From assembly GCA_005799475.1 (NCBI GenBank), contig SYGQ01000081.1, positions 1 through 9,099 of the forward strand: a stretch of 9,099 nt of DNA. Reading direction: 5' to 3'. This document shows positions 1 through 6,394 of this stretch, piece after piece (within the stretch, counting starts at the first letter, position 1; every line of letters starts with the position of its first letter). The translations under genes and the position numbers were made by a program. Under the pieces are notes generated by a model. It had not been told where the DNA came from and did not search any database. It saw only the letters and a list, made by a program, of their open reading frames with translations. The DNA comes from Planctomycetia bacterium (GTDB lineage Bacteria > Planctomycetota > Phycisphaerae > Phycisphaerales > SM1A02).

Positions 1-1083
1 CGAGGTGTCGCGGTCGTCATCTCGCCGTGGAACTTTCCGTTGGCGATCTGCTGCGGCATGACGGTCGCGGCGCTTGTCACCGGCAACACGGTCATCGTCA
101 AGCCCGCCGAGCAGACCCCCGCGATCGCCCGCTCGTTCTGCGAGATCCTCCGTGAGGCGGGAGCCCCCGCGAGCGCGATCCAGTTCCTCGCCGGAGCGGG
201 CGAAGTCGTGGGCGCGGCACTCGTGCGCGATCCTCGCGTCGCGCTGGTCGCGTTCACCGGATCCAAGGCGGTCGGACTCGACATCGTCAAGGCATGCGGC
301 ACGACGGTGCCCGACCAGAGCCATGTCAAGAAGGTCATTTGTGAGATGGGCGGCAAGAACGCGATCATCATCGACGAGAGCGCCGACTTGGACGAGGCTG
401 TTCTCGGCGTGCGCCACTCGGCGTTCGGGTTCTCCGGGCAGAAGTGCTCGGCGTGCAGCCGTGCCATCGTCGTGGGTTCGGCACACGACGCGTTCCTCCA
501 CCGGCTCATCGAAGCCACGAGAGCCCTCGTCGTTGGCGACCCGACGCGTCCGTCCACCGACATTGGCCCGGTGATTGATGAGGACGCTGCGGCGAAGATC
601 CGCGAGTTCATCGCGATCGGCGCGAGCGAAGGGACGCTGGAGATCCAGCATTCCGTCCCAGAGGGAATCGCCGAGCGCATCGGCAAGCCATTCGTCGGCC
701 CGACGATTTTTTCGGGGATCCGGCCGCACCACCGTCTGGCCAATGAAGAGGTCTTCGGGCCGGTGCTCGCGGTGATGGCCGCACGCGACTTCAGCGACGC
801 ACTCGCGATCGCCAATGCGACGCACTACAAGCTGACCGGCGGCGTCTTCAGCCGCCGCCCCTCACACATCGCACGCGCGCGCCGCGAGTTCCGAGTCGGC
901 AACCTCTACCTCAATCGCGCCATCACCGGCGCGCTTGTCGGGCGCCAGCCCTTTGGAGGTTTCGGCATGAGCGGCGTCGGCAGCAAGGCGGGTGGTGCGC
1001 AGTACCTGTCGCAGTTCGTCGAGGCTCGGACCGTCTCTGAGAATGCGATGCGGCGAGGATTTGCTCCCGGCCTCGACTCATAG
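1..1083 (+). CDS. L-glutamate gamma-semialdehyde (P5C) dehydrogenase, 5'-truncated by window edge
   Basis: Aldehyde dehydrogenase that oxidises glutamate semialdehyde (the open form of P5C) to glutamate with NAD, the second step of proline catabolism, in the cytoplasm. The frame is open from base 1, so the upstream part is outside the window; 360 residues are visible. The first residues hold the PWNFP motif of the cofactor-binding domain, followed by FTGS. The general base Glu is at 343-345 within EMGGKN, and the catalytic Cys is at 445-447 within GFSGQKCSACSR. EEVFGPVL follows near 750. The C-terminal signature NRAITGALVGRQPFGG, then MSGVGSKAGG and YL, is typical of RocA/PutA-type enzymes and separates them from generic aldehyde dehydrogenases. 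The EMGGK and GFSGQKCSA wording is closer to RocA than to proteobacterial PutA. Whether it is a stand-alone RocA or the C-terminal half of a proline dehydrogenase fusion cannot be decided, because the N-terminus is missing. All key residues are intact, and it ends at TAG 1081-1083. Confidence 0.93.
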   Translation, partial: RGVAVVISPWNFPLAICCGMTVAALVTGNTVIVKPAEQTPAIARSFCEILREAGAPASAIQFLAGAGEVVGAALVRDPRVALVAFTGSKAVGLDIVKACGTTVPDQSHVKKVICEMGGKNAIIIDESADLDEAVLGVRHSAFGFSGQKCSACSRAIVVGSAHDAFLHRLIEATRALVVGDPTRPSTDIGPVIDEDAAAKIREFIAIGASEGTLEIQHSVPEGIAERIGKPFVGPTIFSGIRPHHRLANEEVFGPVLAVMAARDFSDALAIANATHYKLTGGVFSRRPSHIARARREFRVGNLYLNRAITGALVGRQPFGGFGMSGVGSKAGGAQYLSQFVEARTVSENAMRRGFAPGLDS

Positions 1084-1098
1084 GTGCGCCCCGCGCAC
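1084..1098. terminator. GC hairpin between convergent genes, possible terminator or 3'-end stabiliser
   Basis: Directly after the TAG of the P5C dehydrogenase there is a perfect 6-bp inverted repeat, GTGCGC and GCGCAC, separated by a CCC loop. It sits in the 34-bp gap between the two convergent genes, so it would form in either transcript. No T-tract follows on either strand, so a classical intrinsic terminator is not shown. Short GC palindromes are also expected by chance at this base composition. Confidence 0.3.
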
Positions 1099-1117
1099 GG
1101 GCCATGACAGGGCTGCG

Positions 1118-2656
1118 CTATGGCGCTCCCAGCGCACGGTATTGCAATGCTTCGGCCACGGCGGCCTCATCGACGGTGTCCGCGCCAGCAAGATCTGCGA
1201 TCGTGAGCGCGACGCGGCGAAGCTTGTCGTAGCCGCGAGCACTCAGGTGCATTTCGTCGAGTCCGCGGAGGAGCAGGTCCCGCGCGCCAGGCGCAAACCC
1301 GCAGACCCGGTCGAGTTCGTGGCCCGAGAGCCGCGCGTTGAGGACGCTCCCTTGCCGGGCGAAGGAGCGCGATCGCGCTCGTTCCACGCGCGCTCGGAGC
1401 TCGTCAGTCGACTCCCCCATTCTTGCGCGAGAAAAGTCGGCGAGCGTGAGCGGCCGGAGCGCCACATGGAGGTCGATCCTGTCGAGGACCGGACCGGAGA
1501 TCTTCGACATGTACTCGGCCCTGAGTCGCGCGCCACGCGCGCCGCTCCCGGCGCCGCCATCGCGCGATGGATTCATCGCCGCCACAAGGAGCGCGAGCGC
1601 CGGCCACGTCACACTGCCGCTTGCGCGGGCGACGGCGACCTCCCCGCTCTCAAGTGGTTCGCGCAGCCCCTCAAGAACATCGCGGCGATACTCAGGGAGT
1701 TCATCGAGGAACAGGATCCCGCGATGCGCCAGCGTGACCTCGCCCGGACGACCGTTGGGGCCGCCACCCAAGATCGCTGACGCGCTCGCGCCATGATGCG
1801 GAGCACGGACCGGCCGGGGCACATGGAGCGCTCCATTGCAGTGTGTCGGCATGGGCACGCCGACGCACGACGCGATCCGCAGGACTTCCAGGGACTGCTC
1901 AGGTGTCAGCGATGGCAGAATCCCCGGCAGCGCCCGCGCGAGCATCGTCTTGCCGCACCCGGGAGGGCCAAGCAGGAGCACATTGTGCTCGCCCGCCGCG
2001 GCGATGAGCATTGCCCGTCGCGCCGCGGTCTGTCCCCGGATCTCTCGGAAGTCGATCGACCCAGGGCCGCTCGCCGTCTGGGTCGCACCCGTCGCGGTGA
2101 CACCGCGACACGCCTCGCGCACCCCATCGAAGTTCCCCCGAAAGAACTCGACGACATCGGCGAGCGAGTCCGCGCCCACGACGCGCACTCCAGGCACCAG
2201 TGATGCCTCACACGCATTGACCGCCGGGACGAGGAGCCCGCGCCCCTGTGCGCGGGCGTGCAGCGCCGCGCTCACCGCACCGCGGACCGCGCGCAGCCGC
2301 CCATCGAGCGCCAACTCCCCACCGACCACCCAGTCCGCCACGCGCGGCGCGCCGTCCCGCCGTGGGTCGACGGCTCCATCTGCAGCGAGAATCCCGAGTG
2401 CGATCGGCAGGTCATAGACCGAACCCTCCTTCCGCGTCCCCGCAGGCGCGAGGTTGACGACGATGTGGTGCCGCGGCATCTCCATCGCGCTCGCCTCGAT
2501 CGACTGCCGAACGCGCTCGATCGACTCGCGGACGGCCGCGTCTGGCAATCCGACGACGCAGACCTGCGGCAGCCCGTGTTGCGCAAAATGAACCTCGACT
2601 TCGCAGGGAAGCGCGTCGATCCCTCGCAGCATGAACGCGTGCACAAGCGCACCCAT
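1118..2656 (-). CDS. YifB/ComM-type Mg-chelatase-like AAA+ ATPase
   Basis: A 512-residue protein of normal family length. Residues 1-170 form the N-terminal ChlI/Lon-S5-like domain, with the family opening around GIDA, EVEVHFAQHGLP and VVGLPDAAVRES. Residues 200-400 are the AAA+ module: Walker A GPPGCGKT at 230-237, Walker B FLDE at 316-319, sensor-1 Asn362 and the GPVLDRIDLHV block at 388-398. A C-terminal helical lid with LSARGYDKL (471-479) carries the sensor-2 region. In naturally transformable proteobacteria ComM is a DNA branch-migration helicase that helps integrate donor DNA; the role in most other bacteria is not established. Many homologues carry a CPCG cysteine cluster after sensor-1 Asn; here it reads SRDGG and has no Cys. 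The ATG at 2656 gives the family N-terminus; no strong Shine-Dalgarno precedes it. It is convergent with the P5C dehydrogenase and divergent from the TauE gene, so it is probably monocistronic. Confidence 0.93.
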   Translation of the reverse strand: MGALVHAFMLRGIDALPCEVEVHFAQHGLPQVCVVGLPDAAVRESIERVRQSIEASAMEMPRHHIVVNLAPAGTRKEGSVYDLPIALGILAADGAVDPRRDGAPRVADWVVGGELALDGRLRAVRGAVSAALHARAQGRGLLVPAVNACEASLVPGVRVVGADSLADVVEFFRGNFDGVREACRGVTATGATQTASGPGSIDFREIRGQTAARRAMLIAAAGEHNVLLLGPPGCGKTMLARALPGILPSLTPEQSLEVLRIASCVGVPMPTHCNGALHVPRPVRAPHHGASASAILGGGPNGRPGEVTLAHRGILFLDELPEYRRDVLEGLREPLESGEVAVARASGSVTWPALALLVAAMNPSRDGGAGSGARGARLRAEYMSKISGPVLDRIDLHVALRPLTLADFSRARMGESTDELRARVERARSRSFARQGSVLNARLSGHELDRVCGFAPGARDLLLRGLDEMHLSARGYDKLRRVALTIADLAGADTVDEAAVAEALQYRALGAP

Positions 2657-2733
2657 GGTCGGACACTACGGTGCCTCTGGGTCGCTCCCGCAATTCATCC
2701 CGTTTTTCGCGTAGCGTCACCCGCTCATCTCGC
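2657..2733. promoter_or_regulatory. Divergent intergenic region (yifB-type gene / TauE operon)
   Basis: This 77-bp spacer separates two divergent genes and must hold, or be very near, the promoters of both unless transcription starts further inside a gene. It includes a short A/T-richer patch around 2691-2709 in an otherwise GC-rich setting. I could not identify a convincing -35/-10 pair in either direction; the best minus-strand candidate (TTGCGG and TAGTGT) has poor consensus and 19-nt spacing. The call rests on gene arrangement. Confidence 0.4.
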
Positions 2734-3546
2734 ATGGACGCTAGCGCGATCGCCATCTCTGCCTTGATCGGAGCCACCGGCGGCGTCCTCGGCGGACTCT
2801 TCGGCATCGGCGGCGGCATCGTGATGATCCCGCTCTTGACGGTGGCCCACGGGTCGAACCCGCACCTCTACCAGTGCGCAAGCCTCATGACCGCGCTCGT
2901 CGTCGCCGCCGGGAGCCTTCCTCGCCACATCAAGGCGCGCGCCATCCGATGGACATTCGCTCTGCGGACGATGCCGTTTTCGCTCTCGACCGTCGGCGCT
3001 GGAATCGCCATCGGCATTCTCCTTCCCGATCCACTGTGGCTCGAGCGCATCTTCGCTGTGTTTCTGCTGTATGTCGCGACCGCGGAGGCGATGCACCGTT
3101 GGCGGCCGGTCCCGACGACCTCGGCTCCCTCATCGGCGCCTGAACGAACTGGCTGGGGGCCTGCGAGCCTCGTGGGCTCGGCGATGGGAACACTCTCTGG
3201 ACTCTTGGGGATCGGCGGCGGCGTCGTTGCCGTCCCGCTCATGCGCGTTCTCAATCGATTCGACATTCGCACGACGATCGCCACGAGCGCGCTCCTCGTG
3301 CTGCCAACGGTCGTCGTCGGCACGATTCTCAAGGTCACCACGCTCTCATCGGTGCACGCACCCGGCGGCGCTTCGATCTCAATCATCGACGCACTGACGC
3401 TCGCGGGAACGCTAGCTCCGGGCGCCTTCGTGGGCGCGTCAGTTGGCGCATCGCTCGTCCACCGCGTCCCGATGGGCAAGCTCGCGCTCGCGTTCGCGCT
3501 GCTGTGCGCCCTCCTCTCACTGCGCATGATGGGGATCGGTGCATGA
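2734..3546 (+). CDS. TauE/SafE family membrane permease
   Basis: A 270-residue integral membrane protein. Each half begins with the family's hallmark glycine motif, LFGIGGGIVMIPLL at residues 22-35 and LLGIGGGVVAVPLM at 157-170. This reflects the internal duplication typical of the family. About eight hydrophobic segments are visible, with a polar linker at about 121-142. Relatives are proposed to move sulfonates, sulfoacetate, sulfite or other organic anions across the inner membrane, but the substrate cannot be read from the sequence. The ATG at 2734 was chosen because the in-frame extension back to GTG 2671 encodes a Ser/Arg-rich stretch (SRNSSRFSRSVTRSSR) that looks like translated noncoding DNA and would precede the first membrane helix. 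There is no clear Shine-Dalgarno. The stop overlaps the start of the next gene by 4 bp, so the two are probably translated together. Confidence 0.88.
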   Translation: MDASAIAISALIGATGGVLGGLFGIGGGIVMIPLLTVAHGSNPHLYQCASLMTALVVAAGSLPRHIKARAIRWTFALRTMPFSLSTVGAGIAIGILLPDPLWLERIFAVFLLYVATAEAMHRWRPVPTTSAPSSAPERTGWGPASLVGSAMGTLSGLLGIGGGVVAVPLMRVLNRFDIRTTIATSALLVLPTVVVGTILKVTTLSSVHAPGGASISIIDALTLAGTLAPGAFVGASVGASLVHRVPMGKLALAFALLCALLSLRMMGIGA

Positions 3547-4292
3547 GCGCGCTTCGCCTTCCGCCGTGGCGCGAGCACAAGGCCGTGGTGACGCTGGCCA
3601 TCCTCTGGCTCACGCTGCCGGCACTCGGCGGCTTCACTCTCGTGGCGGAACTTGGACCCACAAGCGAGTGGCTGCGCGGGCGCGGCGCCGAGGCCCTTCC
3701 GCTGTTCATCGCGGTGTTCGCTGTCACCACGGGACTGGGCCTGCTTCCCCCGTACGCACAGGCCATTCTCGGGGGTTGGGTGTTCGGGGCCATCGAAGGG
3801 ACCATTGGCGTCACGACTGGCCTCGTGGGCGGCGCCGCCATCGGGTGGACGATCGGACGACTCGCCGCCGGAACCAGGGTCATCACATGGCTCGATGGTC
3901 ATCCCAAGGCGAAGGTCATTCGCAATGCGCTCGTCGATGCCCACCCGTCGCGCACACTCGCGCTCCTCTTCCTGATCCGACTCCCACCCAACTCACCGTT
4001 CGCGATCGCGAACCTCGTCATGAGTGCGTCGGGTGTACGCGTCCTCCCGCTGCTGCTCGCCACTGCGCTGGGCATGCTCCCACGCACGATCGCACTCTGC
4101 AGTGCCGCGGCGGCCGCCTCATCGACCGGTGCGACCGATTTTCAGTCGCTCGTCAAGCAACAGGGCTGGGGATGGTTCGTCGTCGGCATCGCGGTGCTTG
4201 TGACGGTGCTCGCGCTGATCGGTCGCATCGCGAAGCGCGCCATCGCGAAGGCCGGCCTCGACCTCGAACCCGCCCGCGACCACCGTGACTGA
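3543..4292 (+). CDS. TVP38/TMEM64 family (VTT/DedA-like) membrane protein
   Basis: A 249-residue membrane protein. A hydrophobic helix lies at about 15-35. The VTT (SNARE-associated/DedA-like) domain spans about 65-190, with LLPPYAQAILGGWVFG (68-82), a glycine-rich helix to about 106, and the conserved LIRLPPNSPFAIAN block at 144-157. The latter matches the family pattern of Arg, paired Pro, then P-F and an Asn. ALGMLPRT (175-182) follows. A final helix lies at about 208-228, before a basic tail (KRAIAK). DedA/VTT proteins include scramblases and flippases such as undecaprenyl-phosphate translocases; for the TVP38 branch the substrate is mostly unknown. The start ATG at 3543 overlaps the TauE stop as ATGA, with GGGGAT eight bases upstream. 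An upstream in-frame start at 3504 would lie deep in the TauE gene and is less likely. A two-gene operon suggests linked membrane functions, but nothing shows a shared substrate. Confidence 0.87.
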   Translation: MSALRLPPWREHKAVVTLAILWLTLPALGGFTLVAELGPTSEWLRGRGAEALPLFIAVFAVTTGLGLLPPYAQAILGGWVFGAIEGTIGVTTGLVGGAAIGWTIGRLAAGTRVITWLDGHPKAKVIRNALVDAHPSRTLALLFLIRLPPNSPFAIANLVMSASGVRVLPLLLATALGMLPRTIALCSAAAAASSTGATDFQSLVKQQGWGWFVVGIAVLVTVLALIGRIAKRAIAKAGLDLEPARDHRD

Positions 4293-4378
4293 CCGCTCCG
4301 GCGCCCGTCCAGCATCGCCGTGTCGGCGCGGGACGGTGGACCGCGGCGTCGCGTCGCGGGCCGACCCATCCATGTCCC

Positions 4379-4951
4379 TCAAGGCCCTTGCAGAGCACTC
4401 GGCGGCGGCGCGGCGACGGGATCCCGCGATGCCGGCGGGGTCGCCATCTGCGATGGCTCGCGCGCAGTCGGAGCCTGGAGCCCCCCGCCCTCGGCGGGCG
4501 CGTCGACCGACCTCTCGGGTGCACCGGGAACCCGCTGCGCCAGGCGCTCGTCGATCTCTCCGAAGAAGTGGTCCGCCTGCTTGAGGAACCCCCGCGGACC
4601 GATGGCGCTGCGGGAGTCGATCAGCACCTTCGGGATCCGGTCTTCCATGTCAAGTCGCACTGAGAGCGACCACTCCTCGGACTCTCTCTTCAATGCGCCG
4701 CCGTCGCGCGCGCGATCGCGCTTGAGCTCGCGGTGGATCTCGATGCGACTTGACTCGGCGTCGACAAAGACACCGTTCTCCGCCACGAACCAATCGTCAT
4801 AGTGCGGGTGGTTCGCGGCATCGAGCGCGGCTGTCCACAGCGCGTCCTTGCTGACGCCTGGATAGTCGCGCGAACTTGCGCTGCACCCGACGAGCCCGAG
4901 CATCGCGAGGCCCATCGCAAGTCGCCAGACTTCACTCCGGTTCGTTGGCAT
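4379..4951 (-). CDS. Small predicted lipoprotein of unknown function
   Basis: A 190-residue protein with a lipoprotein signal peptide: Arg residues at 5 and 10, a hydrophobic core LAMGLAMLGLVG (11-22), and lipobox LVGC with Cys23 as the lipidated residue after signal peptidase II cleavage. The mature part has one conserved-looking domain, about 29-140, with WTAALDAA, DDWFVAENGVFVD, a basic strand (IEIHRELKRDRAR) and ADHFFGEIDERLAQ. A Pro/Ala-rich tail of low complexity follows (about 141-190). I do not recognise the family. Start choice: ATG 4951 places the signal peptide correctly and has AGAAGG nine bases upstream; longer in-frame starts at 4972 or 5035 would add charged residues before the signal. 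The start lies 20 bp inside the end of yebC, so it is the last gene of the infB operon and probably translationally coupled. It is convergent with the VTT gene across an 86-bp gap. Confidence 0.75.
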   Translation of the reverse strand: MPTNRSEVWRLAMGLAMLGLVGCSASSRDYPGVSKDALWTAALDAANHPHYDDWFVAENGVFVDAESSRIEIHRELKRDRARDGGALKRESEEWSLSVRLDMEDRIPKVLIDSRSAIGPRGFLKQADHFFGEIDERLAQRVPGAPERSVDAPAEGGGLQAPTAREPSQMATPPASRDPVAAPPPSALQGP

Positions 4952-5657
4952 TGGTGTAGACCTTCTGCACATCGTCGTTTTCTTCAAGTGCGTCAACAAG
5001 TTTCGCGACCTGCGCGGCTCCGACCGAATCGACATCCACCTGGTTCGTGGGCACCCACATCACCTGCGCCTCACTGACGGGAAGGCCCGCGCCCTCAAGC
5101 GCGTCGCGCACTTGCGTCAGACTGGCCGATGGCACGGTGACCTGCCACACATCCGCCTCACCAATGACATCGTCGGCCCCGGCGTCGATCGCCACCTCCA
5201 TGAGTCGATCCTCGCTCGCTGAGGCCCGATCGAGAAGGATGATCCCCGCGTGCACGAAACTGAACGCGACCGACCCGGGAACGCCGAGATTGCCGCCGTT
5301 CTTGTCGAAGATGGTCCGGATCTCTGGAGCCGTCCGATTGATGTTCGAAGTCAGCACCTCGACGATGATCGCCACGCCCCCGGGCGCGTACCCCTCGTAG
5401 CGGATGGCCTGATAGTCCTCACCGCCCTCGCCGCCAGCCCCCTTCTTGACCGCCTTCTCGATCGTGTCCCTCGGCATGTTCACCGCCTTGGCATCATCGA
5501 TGGCAAGCCTGAGTGACGCATTGAAGCGGACATCGGTGCCCCCGTGCCTCGCCGCAACGATGATCGCTCGCGACGCCTTCGACCACAGCCTGCCCCGCTT
5601 GGCGTCTACCGCCGCCTTGCGGTGCTTGATGTTTTTCCAAGCGCTGTGGCCAGCCAT
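4932..5657 (-). CDS. yebC: YebC/PmpR/TACO1 family protein
   Basis: A full-length 241-residue YebC protein. It opens with the family signature MAGHSAWKNIKHRKAAVDAKRG split over residues 1-22, where most relatives have Lys at position 6. It continues with VAARHGG, LRLAIDDAKAVNMPRDTIEKA and the Gly/Glu loop (about 74-80). Later come YEGYAPGGVA, the core strand-loop NGGNLGVPGSVAFSF and a C-terminal acidic domain ending near YTNANEPE. Bacterial homologues were long described as transcriptional regulators (PmpR). Mitochondrial TACO1 and some bacterial YebC proteins are now reported to help ribosomes through polyproline-type stalls. Its place downstream of infB and rbfA fits a translation role. It starts 8 bp after the HhH-fold gene with only a weak GC-rich Shine-Dalgarno. 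In many bacteria yebC precedes ruvC; here a lipoprotein gene follows instead. No odd truncation or frameshift is seen. Confidence 0.95.
   Translation of the reverse strand: MAGHSAWKNIKHRKAAVDAKRGRLWSKASRAIIVAARHGGTDVRFNASLRLAIDDAKAVNMPRDTIEKAVKKGAGGEGGEDYQAIRYEGYAPGGVAIIVEVLTSNINRTAPEIRTIFDKNGGNLGVPGSVAFSFVHAGIILLDRASASEDRLMEVAIDAGADDVIGEADVWQVTVPSASLTQVRDALEGAGLPVSEAQVMWVPTNQVDVDSVGAAQVAKLVDALEENDDVQKVYTNANEPE
4961..4966 (-). promoter_or_regulatory. Ribosome binding site of the lipoprotein gene
   Basis: AGAAGG on the minus strand, nine bases before ATG 4951 and inside the 3' end of yebC. It decides between ATG 4951 and the longer in-frame starts, and implies that ribosomes finishing yebC can re-initiate here. 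Confidence 0.5.
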
Positions 5658-5665
5658 GGCTCGAC

Positions 5666-6394
5666 TCAGCCCCGCCGCAGTGTGGTCTTCACCTTCTTCG
5701 CGGCCTGAGCCGACGCCGCCGCGGCACCAGACAGTTTCCGCGTGCTCTCGCGAGACTTTCGCGCGGCCGCGGCCTTCCCCGAGTCGAGGAAGCCATCCTT
5801 TGCGGCCTGGAGTGCAAAGTGAATGCTCTTGGCGCGATCGCTCTTGAACTTCTTGGCCCAGGCCTTCATGAGGACATCGGGTTCAGTGGGTTCGCTCAGG
5901 ATCTCCTCGTGCACAAGGAGATCGATCGTCGTCCAGTCAACGGGAACGCCCGGGCTGTCGAAGCCCAGGAGCAGGAAGCGCGTCGCGACAAAGTGCGGCA
6001 TCCCCTCGAGGTTCTCGATGTAGGTCTTCACATCCTTCTTCGGCTTGCCGATGAGCTGGTCGAGGCTCACCTTGTGGTGACGCCTGAAGAGATCAAACAT
6101 CGTCATGCGCAGGTGACGCATCCGCTCGAAGGCGTCGGGGTACTTCACACCGATGCTCGTCACCATCTCGTCGACGAGATTCACGCGGAACTCGTTGAAG
6201 TCCACATTCTGACTGCGGACACGCTGCATCGCGTTGTCGGCCATCTCCGTGGTCGCATCCGCCAAGAGCGACGAGTGGATGAGGAGCGCCATCAGCTCAC
6301 TCGTGTTGGGTTCCTCAGACCTCGCCCGTGCGGACCACTTCCGCACGAGCGAATTGAGACGGTTGATATTGAACGGGACCTTGCTTTCCTTCAT
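5666..6394 (-). CDS. HhH-GPD (endonuclease III-like) fold protein, degenerate active site, basic tail
   Basis: A 242-residue protein I cannot assign to a named family. Residues about 30-165 resemble the all-helical endonuclease III/MutY fold. LEGMPHFVAT (129-138) aligns with the helix-hairpin-helix LPGVGRKTAN of endonuclease III, and PVDWTTIDL (151-159) with its AVDTH segment. Asp153 falls exactly 18 residues after Phe135, the same spacing as the catalytic Lys/Asp pair in endonuclease III, so the alignment looks real. The Lys is Phe, the second hairpin Gly is Pro133, and the protein has no cysteine, so no Fe-S cluster. Retained Asp leaves monofunctional glycosylase activity possible; a non-catalytic DNA- or RNA-binding role is equally possible. 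Residues 206-242 form a Lys/Arg/Ala/Ser-rich tail like histone H1. Its ATG overlaps the rbfA stop as ATGA and has an excellent Shine-Dalgarno (GAGGAGGA). The fold assignment is my pattern reading, not a profile search. Confidence 0.72.
   Translation of the reverse strand: MKESKVPFNINRLNSLVRKWSARARSEEPNTSELMALLIHSSLLADATTEMADNAMQRVRSQNVDFNEFRVNLVDEMVTSIGVKYPDAFERMRHLRMTMFDLFRRHHKVSLDQLIGKPKKDVKTYIENLEGMPHFVATRFLLLGFDSPGVPVDWTTIDLLVHEEILSEPTEPDVLMKAWAKKFKSDRAKSIHFALQAAKDGFLDSGKAAAARKSRESTRKLSGAAAASAQAAKKVKTTLRRG

Noticed and set aside
992..1796. Plus-strand open frames opposite the yifB-type gene
   Set aside because: Low-complexity Arg/Ala/Ser products with no motif, overlapping a well-supported AAA+ gene.
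2671..2733. GTG 2671 as start of the TauE gene
   Set aside because: The extension is Ser/Arg-rich, has no ribosome binding site, and would occupy the only spacer for divergent promoters.
2868..3944. Long open frame (358 codons) on the minus strand opposite the TauE and VTT genes
   Set aside because: Its product is Pro/Ser/Arg-rich with no domain, and both sense genes have clear family motifs. Long antisense frames are expected at this GC content.
4305..4336. Inverted repeat CCGTCC/GGACGG between the VTT and lipoprotein genes as a terminator
   Set aside because: Only 6 bp of stem with a 20-nt loop and no T-tract; expected by chance in GC-rich DNA.
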